From positions 1 to 19,489 of the forward strand of contig DATKGO010000020.1 of NCBI GenBank assembly GCA_035510695.1: a DNA stretch of 19,489 nt. The letters run 5' to 3'. Both the position numbers and the translations under genes were made by a program. The notes beneath the pieces are model-generated. The model saw only the letters and a program-made list of their open reading frames with translations. It was not told the origin of the DNA and made no database searches. Shown one piece after another: positions 14,093 to 19,489 of the stretch (positions within the stretch are counted from its first letter, which is position 1; every line of letters starts with the position of its first letter). Origin of the DNA: DAIDHK01 sp035510695 (GTDB lineage Bacteria; Patescibacteriota; Microgenomatia; Levybacterales; UBA12049).

Positions 14093-16936
14093 ATGAATAA
14101 ACAAAAAAATACCCAAGTAAAAGAGAAGATCCTGAATCAAGTTCAGGATGACAAGATAAAGTACGATCCGAAAGCGATTACCTTGAAGTGGCAAGCTAAA
14201 TGGGAGGCGGACAAGCTCTATCAAACTGACTTAGAGAATGCCAAAAAGCCATATTATACCCTCATGATGTTTCCATATCCTTCGGCGGAAGGGCTGCATA
14301 TTGGGCATATTTATACATTTTCAGGCGCAGATGCTTTTGCTCGTTATAAACGCATGCAAGGAAATGATGTGTTTTTACCTATTGGTTTGGATGCGTTTGG
14401 GATTCACTCGGAAAATTATGCTTTGAAAATCGGCAGCAATCCTGTTGAACAAGCCAAAAAATCTGAAGCCAATTTTTATAGGCAATTTCATGCTATTGGA
14501 AATTCTTTTGATTGGTCGAGAAAACTAGAGACAAATGATCCAAACTACTACAAATGGACTCAGTGGTTGTTTGTACAGTTGTTTAAACATGGCTTAGCGG
14601 AAAGAAAAAAAGCCAAGGTAAATTTTTGTCCTTCCTGTAAAACCGTGCTTTCCGATGAGCAGGTAATTGACGGTAAATGTGAGCGCTGCGGAACTGTAGT
14701 GGAGAAGCGAGATTTGGAGCAGTGGTTCTTAAAAATCACAGAATACGCACAGCGCTTGTTAGAGAACATACCAGATTTAAACTGGTCGGAAAAAATTAAA
14801 GCCAGTCAGAGTAATTGGATTGGGAAGTCGGAAGGAGCGGAGATTGAATTTTTAATTTTCAATTTTCAATTTCCAATAAAAATATTTACCACGCGTCCGG
14901 ATACGCTTTATGGAGCGACATTTTTGGTAATTGCTCCAGAGCATCAATTAGTAAACAAAATTGTAAAGGGTGAAATAAAAAGTACGGGAAATATTGATGA
15001 AATAAAGGACTATATTAAACAGGTTCAGAATAATACGGAACAAGACCGGTTGACTGAAGGAAAAGAGAAAACAGGCGTGTTCTCGGGTTTGTATACCAAG
15101 CATCCTTTGACCAATGAGCAATTGCCGATATGGATTGCCGACTATGTATTAGGCACGTATGGAACAGGTGCGATTATGGCGGTGCCGGCACACGACGCCC
15201 GAGATTTCGAATTTGCCAAAAAATATAATTTGCCGATAAAAACAGTAATTAAATCCGAAGCTAATTTAAGTGAGGAAAAGACGCATGCAGGCAACGGGGA
15301 AATTATTAATTCGGATGGATGGAATGGCTTGAGGTATCCGCAAGATAAAGAGAAGATTTTGGCGGATTTAGAGAAACAAGGAATTGGGAAAAGGAGGTCA
15401 ACCTATCATCTGCGCGATTGGTTAATCTCCAGGCAGCGTTATTGGGGACCACCGATACCTATGATCTACTGTGAGAATTGTGCGAAAGAAGGGAAGAGTT
15501 GGTTTGCCTCTGCTGAGTCTAAACCGACGATAGATGATAGAAAATGGAGGATGGGTAAAGAAGATGGAAATTTGAAGATAGATAATCCATCTTCTATCTT
15601 CGATCTTCAACATCTATCTTCAACCGTCCATCATCCATCGTCAAATATGGCGGGTTGGTACCCTGTGCCTGAAGAGCAACTTCCGGTGCTATTGCCATAT
15701 ATTGAAGATTTTAAACCATTAGGAACTGGTATTTCGCCATTGGCTAATCATCCTGAATTTTATGAAACGGTTTGTCCGGAATGCGGGAGTAAAGCCCGCA
15801 GAGAAACCGATGTCTCAGATACATTTTTGGATAGTTCGTGGTACTTTTTAAGATACTTGGCAACAGATTGGGAAGATATGCCGTTCCCGACAAGTAACGT
15901 CATGCTGAACTCGTTTCAGCATCCTAATGAGATCCCGAAAAAGATCCTGAATCAAGTTCAGGATGACAAGAAGATTGCCGCGTCGCCTTCGAGTTCCGCC
16001 CCTATCTCACTTCGTTCGCAGGCGGGCTCCTTCGCTGATGCTCAGTCCGCCCCTCGCAATGACGAAATTGAGAAGCGGAAGCGTTTTCTCCCTGTAACTA
16101 TCTATATTGGCGGGGCAGAGCATGCAGTGCTACACCTTCTATACGCACGTTTCATGACCATGTTTCTAAAGGATGCCGGCTATCTGGATTTTGAAGAACC
16201 GTTTTCGCGCTTCTTTGCGCACGGATTGATCATTAAAGACGGTCAGAAGATGAGTAAAAGTAAAGGCAATGTCATCCTGCCGGATCCGTTGATTGAGAAA
16301 TTTGGCATTGATACAGTACGATTGTATTTGAGGTTTTTAGGACCATTTGATCAAAGCGGAGATTTCCGAGACACAGGAGTAGAAGGAATGCACAGATTCG
16401 TAAAAAGGCTTTGGAGCCTTTTTACGAACACTAAGAACTTTGAACCTAGAACTGAGAACATAATTGATGATAAGCGAATGACTATGCTGAATCAAACGAT
16501 TAAAGGAGTTACTGAAGACATGGAAGAATTGCACTTTAATACGGCGATTGCCAAATTGATGACATATTATAATTTTTTAGCCGAGCAAACAGAAATAAGT
16601 TTGGATGAAGCAAAAGCTTATGTTCAAATGTTGGCGCCATTTGTACCACATTTGGCCGAAGAACTCTGGGAAAGATTAGGCCAGCCGTATTCGGTTCATA
16701 CTTCTGAGTGGCAAACGTTTGATTCCAAGATGTTGGTTGAGGACGAGGTGACTATTGCGATTCAGGTGAATGGGAAGGTACGTGCTGATTTAAGATTTAA
16801 GAATAATGATTTACGAAACGAGAAAATGATAGAGGAGATGGCGAGGAATAACGAGAAGATGAAAAAATATCTGGAAGGGCAGACAGTGAAGAAAATAATC
16901 TACGTACCGGGAAAAGTTATTAACTTCGTGATTTAA
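14093..16936 (+). CDS. leuS: leucyl-tRNA synthetase
   Basis: This enzyme charges tRNA-Leu with leucine in the cytoplasm. The class I core shows HIGH (69-72) and KMSKS (719-723). The CP1 editing domain has TTRPDTLYGATF (266-277) and VPAHDARD (364-371), where D371 matches the conserved editing aspartate. Cys pairs of zinc modules (CPSC...CERC; YCENC...CPECG), DTFLDSSWYF and the C-terminal IQVNGKVRADLRF domain are also present, so catalysis and proofreading look intact. At 947 residues it is about 90-140 longer than usual. The excess lies in repeat-derived, in-frame segments: residues about 12-22, about 253-263, about 478-517, about 599-661, and perhaps NTKNFEPRTENI. The N-terminal 23 residues before YDPKAITLKWQ may be dispensable. 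Confidence 0.96.
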   Translation: MNKQKNTQVKEKILNQVQDDKIKYDPKAITLKWQAKWEADKLYQTDLENAKKPYYTLMMFPYPSAEGLHIGHIYTFSGADAFARYKRMQGNDVFLPIGLDAFGIHSENYALKIGSNPVEQAKKSEANFYRQFHAIGNSFDWSRKLETNDPNYYKWTQWLFVQLFKHGLAERKKAKVNFCPSCKTVLSDEQVIDGKCERCGTVVEKRDLEQWFLKITEYAQRLLENIPDLNWSEKIKASQSNWIGKSEGAEIEFLIFNFQFPIKIFTTRPDTLYGATFLVIAPEHQLVNKIVKGEIKSTGNIDEIKDYIKQVQNNTEQDRLTEGKEKTGVFSGLYTKHPLTNEQLPIWIADYVLGTYGTGAIMAVPAHDARDFEFAKKYNLPIKTVIKSEANLSEEKTHAGNGEIINSDGWNGLRYPQDKEKILADLEKQGIGKRRSTYHLRDWLISRQRYWGPPIPMIYCENCAKEGKSWFASAESKPTIDDRKWRMGKEDGNLKIDNPSSIFDLQHLSSTVHHPSSNMAGWYPVPEEQLPVLLPYIEDFKPLGTGISPLANHPEFYETVCPECGSKARRETDVSDTFLDSSWYFLRYLATDWEDMPFPTSNVMLNSFQHPNEIPKKILNQVQDDKKIAASPSSSAPISLRSQAGSFADAQSAPRNDEIEKRKRFLPVTIYIGGAEHAVLHLLYARFMTMFLKDAGYLDFEEPFSRFFAHGLIIKDGQKMSKSKGNVILPDPLIEKFGIDTVRLYLRFLGPFDQSGDFRDTGVEGMHRFVKRLWSLFTNTKNFEPRTENIIDDKRMTMLNQTIKGVTEDMEELHFNTAIAKLMTYYNFLAEQTEISLDEAKAYVQMLAPFVPHLAEELWERLGQPYSVHTSEWQTFDSKMLVEDEVTIAIQVNGKVRADLRFKNNDLRNEKMIEEMARNNEKMKKYLEGQTVKKIIYVPGKVINFVI
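14126..14156 (+). repeat. palindromic repeat in leuS, copy 1
   Basis: A 31-nt sequence with core TCCTGAATCAAGTTCAGGA is identical to 15941-15971 later in the same gene and is read in the same frame, giving KILNQVQDDK both times. The reverse strand carries GTCATCCTGAACTTGATTC, a repeat type widely seen in bacterial genomes. Confidence 0.85.
14849..14880 (+). repeat. AT-rich intergenic-type repeat inside leuS
   Basis: TTTTTAATTTTCAATTTTC followed by AATTTCC encodes FLIFNFQFPIK in a variable loop just before TTRPDT of the editing domain. The units match the AT-rich tracts at 4395-4440 and 17103-17127, so intergenic-type repeat sequence appears to be translated here. Confidence 0.5.
15526..15642 (+). 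repeat. in-frame inverted-repeat insertion in leuS
   Basis: End arms GACGATAGATGATAG (15526-15540) and CCATCATCCATCGTC (15628-15642) match as reverse complements at 13 of 15 positions. Inside are a perfect 12-nt pair TTGAAGATAGAT (15572-15583) / ATCTATCTTCAA (15612-15623) and a perfect 9-nt pair GAAGATGGA / TCCATCTTC. It encodes about 39 polar residues between the YCENC zinc module and GWYPVPEEQLPVLLP. Confidence 0.75.
15897..16064 (+). repeat. composite of three palindromic repeats in leuS
   Basis: Three elements lie end to end in one loop. The first is a hairpin ATGCTGAA...TTCAGCAT (15902-15922). The second is copy 2 of the leuS 31-mer (15941-15971). The third (15971-16064) reads on the reverse strand GTCATTGCGAGG...GCGACGCGGCAATCTT, a well-known dispersed bacterial repeat type. 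All are translated in frame as part of about 63 extra residues (about 599-661) between DWEDMPF and RFLPVTIYIGG. Confidence 0.8.
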
Positions 16937-16954
16937 TAAAAAGAGTTTGCATTT

Positions 16955-17060
16955 CGCTCGCGGACAAAATTTTTTCGGAACCAAACTCGCCCTCGCCTAT
17001 GGGCGGGGCTCAAACAAGTGGTTCCTGCAAAAATCTCGCCCGCTCGCTCGAAATATTTCA
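16955..17060. repeat. palindromic element (copy Z) after leuS
   Basis: Arms ATTTTTTCGGAACCA (16969-16983) and TGGTTCCTGCAAAAAT (17019-17034) are inverted. They are flanked by CGCTCGCGG on the left and CCCGCTCGCTCG on the right, with an inner GCCC/GGGC stem. Composition and arm sequence (GCTCG, GGAAC, ATTTTTTC) match the elements at 160-386 and 18421-18525. With the AT tract 17085-17130 it fills the gap between leuS and comEC. Confidence 0.65.
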
Positions 17061-17084
17061 CTTCGCTATTAATTAATCATTTAT

Positions 17085-17130
17085 TCATTGATCATTCATT
17101 AGAAATTGAAAATTGAGAATTGAAAATTTT
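17085..17130. repeat. AT-rich repeat tract
   Basis: TCATTTATTCATTGATCATT and GAAATTGAAAATTGAGAATTG units resemble the AT-rich tracts at 397-462 and 4395-4440. The tract is non-coding and lies just upstream of comEC. Confidence 0.4.
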
Positions 17131-17179
17131 ATTTCTCCCTCTTGCTTCTTGTTAAGTTATATTTAATACTAATTTCAGT

Positions 17180-18418
17180 ATGTGGATTAGGGGAATATGG
17201 GAAAATAAACCACTCTTGTTATCTTTTGTTCTATTTTTCCTTTTTACCTCACTTTACGGACGGGCAAGTGGTTGATTTAGTTGGTACGATTCAAAATCAG
17301 CCGAAAGTGCTCGGTGACAAACAGCGGTTTACCATCCTGAGCCGGGGAAGTTCTTTTTTAGTGACAACGCAGGTTGATCCAAGCTACTGGTACGGACAAA
17401 GTTTGCAGATTAAAGGTGCCCTGAAAATTAGTTTAAGCAACGGCCGTGAATTGTTGGCACTTTCGTATCCGTTAATCAGAGTCTCTCCGCAGCAGTCTGT
17501 CTTGGCGGTCTGGTCGGAAGGCATTCGTGAGCACGTTGGCAAAATCTATGGGCAAGTGTTGCCTGATGATTGGGCAGGACTTTTGTCCGGTATGCTCTTC
17601 GGCGTGCAGGCGGATTTCTCGCCAAACTTTCTTCTGGCTCTGCGTTACACCGGTGTCATGCATATCATCGCGGCATCGGGGATGAATATCACTTTAACTG
17701 CCGGAGGACTGATGGGAATTTTATTGAAATTTTTTCATCGGCGAATGGCAATTGTCTTATGTTTGGTTAGCATATTCGCGTATACAGCGCTAGCCGGATT
17801 TCAGCCGTCGATTATTCGGGCCGCAATCATGGGAAGTATGACATTGGCCGCGGGGCTCATTGGTCGACAAAGCTACAGTGTGATTGGGTTATTTGTGGCT
17901 GCGGTTGGGATGCTGTTTATCAATCCGGGGTGGCTTTTTGACATCGGTTTTCAATTATCCTTCCTGGCAACCGCCGGACTGTTTTTTCTTAAACCACTTG
18001 TGGATAGATTGCTCTCAAAATGGCTGAAAAAGGATAATATTTTCCTAGCTGATTCTATCCCACCATTGCCGCCCAAATCGCGACCTTGCCAATTCTGGTG
18101 ACAAATTTCGGTTACTTTAACCCATTATCAATTCTCACAAATTTATTGGTTTTATGGACAGTGCCAATATTAATGCTGGTAGGCGGGATAGCAGCTTTTT
18201 TAAGTTATGTATTTGCGCCTTTGGCAGAGCTTGTTGTTTATTTGGGTTATCCGCTGTTGTGGTATTTTAGTTTGGTGATTAATGGAGTTTATAATTTGTC
18301 GGGAGTATGGAAGATCAGTGATGTTCCGATTACGATGCAGATAGGGTATTATTGTATGGTGGGAGGGGGAGTGTTGCTGTTTAAAAATTATAAAAAACAA
18401 ATTTCTAATGAAAGTTGA
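17180..18418 (+). pseudogene. comEC: ComEC-type DNA-uptake channel, broken by two frameshifts
   Basis: ComEC forms the inner-membrane channel through which single-stranded DNA enters. The likely start is ATG 17180, encoding MWIRGIWENKPLLLSFVLFF, but this frame meets TGA at 17273. Conserved sequence continues in another frame (DGQVVDLVGTIQNQP) through the Competence domain: LLSGMLFGVQ, RYTGVMHIIAASGMNI, SIIRAAIMGS, FDIGFQLSFLATAGL. That frame stops at 18101. Homology resumes in the original frame at about 18068 with TIAAQIATLPILVTNFGYFN and further membrane helices to TGA at 18418. The breaks lie near T-runs at 17231-17255 and at CCC at 18059-18061, so either recent decay or consensus-sequence errors are possible. 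The usual C-terminal MBL domain is encoded separately at 18542. Confidence 0.8.
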
Positions 18419-18420
18419 TT

Positions 18421-18525
18421 CTCGCGCTCGCTCGGAACGAAATTTTTTCTAGCACCGGACTACGCCAATTTCGTATATGGCTCCGCCTTTCATGCTGCGA
18501 AAAAATTTGTTCCTTCGCTTGCTTT
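18421..18525. repeat. palindromic element (copy Y) between comEC and its MBL gene
   Basis: GGAACGAAATTTTTTC (18434-18449) and GAAAAAATTTGTTCC (18499-18513) are inverted and differ by one base. They are flanked by CGCTCGCTC on the left and TTCGCTTGC on the right. The interior ACCGGACTACGCCAAT...CGCCTTTCATGCTGCG closely matches copy X (13906-13950). It starts 3 nt after the comEC stop and ends about 17 nt before the MBL start. Confidence 0.85.
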
Positions 18526-18541
18526 TACTTTTTAAATTTCT

Positions 18542-19354
18542 ATGCGGCGTTTAATTTATTTTTTGAGCCTATTATTGTTTTTCATATGCCTGTTGGCGGC
18601 TTGGCAGTACGTCACATTTTATGACAACAAGCTACATATTGTATTTTGCAATGTCGGGCAGGGTGACGGAATTTTTATTAAAACTCCCAATAATAAGGTT
18701 ATCTTGATTGATGCCGGGCCGGATAAGAGTATTTTGAGCTGTTTATCTTCACGCATGCCGTTTTGGGATCATACAATTGATTTCATGGTTTTGGCCCATC
18801 CGTATATTGATGATTATGGCGGGATGCAGTGCGTTATAGATCGATATAATATTACATACTTTTTCAGTGAAAATTTACGCCCTAAAGATTCTAATTATTT
18901 AAATTTTGTTAAACAATTGAAGAGTAATAATATTGATGAAATTGATGTTTTGGCCGGCAGCGCCGTGACGTTTAAGAACGGTTTAAAGCTGACGTTTATC
19001 GGACCGAGCAAAAATTATTTAGCTGCCAGCCAAGAGCAAGCCTGCGTGGTGAGTTTGCTCACTTATGGTTCGTTTAAAGCTTTATTTACCTGCGACAGTC
19101 AAGTAGAAGGATTGGAAGACGCGTTTAAATATTGGTCGCCGGAGCACATAAATCTTTTGCAGGTTCCGCAGCATGGCTCAAAAACCGGTTTGGACGGGCA
19201 AATTCTCGATTTGCTCTCGCCACAGTTAAGTGTGATTTCGGTTGGCAAAAATAATTTCGACCAACCCAATCCACAAACTTTGCAGTTATTAAAGGAAAAG
19301 GGGATCAAGGTTTTGGAAACAATTAATAACGGAGACGTGGAGATCGTCAACTAG
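18542..19354 (+). CDS. ComEC-type metallo-beta-lactamase-fold protein, degenerate metal site
   Basis: This 270-residue protein has one N-terminal membrane helix (about 5-24) and an external MBL-fold domain matching the C-terminal domain of ComEC/Rec2, which is thought to handle or degrade the non-entering DNA strand. Landmarks are recognisable but altered: DVGQGD reads NVGQGD (37-42), the HxHxDH metal motif reads HPYIDD (86-91), TGD reads TCD (D185), HHGS reads QHGS (210-213), and the YGHPHP-type segment reads FDQPNP (239-244). At least three canonical histidine ligands are missing, so hydrolase activity is doubtful and it may be a non-catalytic remnant or structural subunit. In many bacteria this domain is fused to ComEC; here a palindromic element separates them. 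No Shine-Dalgarno precedes the ATG. Confidence 0.85.
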   Translation: MRRLIYFLSLLLFFICLLAAWQYVTFYDNKLHIVFCNVGQGDGIFIKTPNNKVILIDAGPDKSILSCLSSRMPFWDHTIDFMVLAHPYIDDYGGMQCVIDRYNITYFFSENLRPKDSNYLNFVKQLKSNNIDEIDVLAGSAVTFKNGLKLTFIGPSKNYLAASQEQACVVSLLTYGSFKALFTCDSQVEGLEDAFKYWSPEHINLLQVPQHGSKTGLDGQILDLLSPQLSVISVGKNNFDQPNPQTLQLLKEKGIKVLETINNGDVEIVN

Positions 19355-19396
19355 TACTCCATTCTCCTAATTTTGCCTCACAATAATGTCAAAGAG

Positions 19397-19489
19397 CTAT
19401 TTTAGTTTAAATTTTTCTTTTGCTTTTTCCCTTGTAAATTGCCAGTTAATTTTACATTCGTTCTGGTTTCTCTTTTTTACCCAGGCTGC
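19397..19489 (-). CDS. C-terminal end of a probable transposase (partial, IS630-like)
   Basis: A minus-strand frame enters from the right edge and ends at TAG (19397-19399). Its last 30 residues, AAWVKKRNQNECKINWQFTR followed by a lysine-rich tail, resemble the RN...I-W-F-T...A-KL C-terminus of IS630-type DDE transposases. The catalytic part lies outside the window, so family and integrity cannot be judged. It is convergent with the MBL gene, and the 42 bases between them show no clear terminal inverted repeat. Confidence 0.45.
   Translation of the reverse strand, partial: AAWVKKRNQNECKINWQFTREKAKEKFKLK

Noticed and set aside
16412..16460. NTKNFEPRTENI segment of LeuRS as a further palindromic insertion
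   Set aside because: The DNA (AACTTTGAACCTAGAACTGAG) looks repeat-like, but no clear inverted arms or second copy are visible in the window.
17142..17179. TTG start giving MLLVKLYLILIS as the N-terminus of ComEC
   Set aside because: The sequence in another frame from ATG 17180 gives a typical first ComEC membrane helix with basic start. The TTG version is an out-of-frame reading of AT-rich repeat and T-runs.
1..19489. CRISPR array or phage/restriction system
   Set aside because: No regularly spaced direct repeats, cas-like genes, methylase or nuclease motifs were seen; the repeats here are palindromic and scattered.

Overview
The window looks like a chromosomal segment of a Patescibacteria/CPR bacterium, most likely of the Microgenomates type. 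No taxonomic marker is decisive. The inference rests on a two-LysM/M23 peptidase with a CPR-like N-terminal membrane stretch, a DUF11 protein ending in a PTGPE-hydrophobic-basic tail, a small double zinc-ribbon protein, a giant tail-fibre-like surface protein, almost no Shine-Dalgarno sites, and many short palindromic repeats both between and inside genes. UGA is read as stop (for example at the end of rho), so the standard bacterial code fits.

Layout. 1-54 may hold the start of a minus-strand gene. 85-473 is non-coding, with a nested inverted repeat and AT-rich repeat sequence. A secreted DUF11 protein (minus, 474-1226) and transcription terminator Rho (plus, 1429-2871) diverge from back-to-back promoters. 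The LysM/M23 peptidase follows at 2921-4048. Two tRNA-Ala genes (anticodons CGC and GGC) lie at 4209-4394, and a zinc-ribbon gene at 4640-4954 ends in a strong terminator. A minus-strand surface block covers 5172-13999: an O-antigen-ligase-like/TPR membrane protein, a 1431-residue membrane-anchored fibre protein, a 575-base AT-rich gap, and an overlapping pair of secreted beta-type proteins. Divergent from these is leuS (14093-16936), then a broken comEC (17180-18418), a separate ComEC-type metallo-beta-lactamase-fold gene (18542-19354), and the C-terminal end of a probable transposase at the right edge.

Two themes stand out. The first is cell-envelope biology: five or more exported or membrane proteins, including a fibre whose cytoplasmic end carries two tandem domains like the DNA-gripping N-terminal domain of tyrosine recombinases but no recombinase catalytic domain. 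The second is repeat invasion. Palindromic elements sit between genes and also inside them in frame: leuS carries several, a secreted protein has one at its N-terminus, and one separates comEC from its MBL domain.

The clearest regulatory signal is a perfect 12-bp inverted repeat in the leader of the zinc-ribbon gene. It would pair over the GTG start codon and leave the window's only strong Shine-Dalgarno in the loop. The DNA-uptake channel looks decayed: two reading-frame breaks in ComEC, and several metal ligands missing from the MBL domain.
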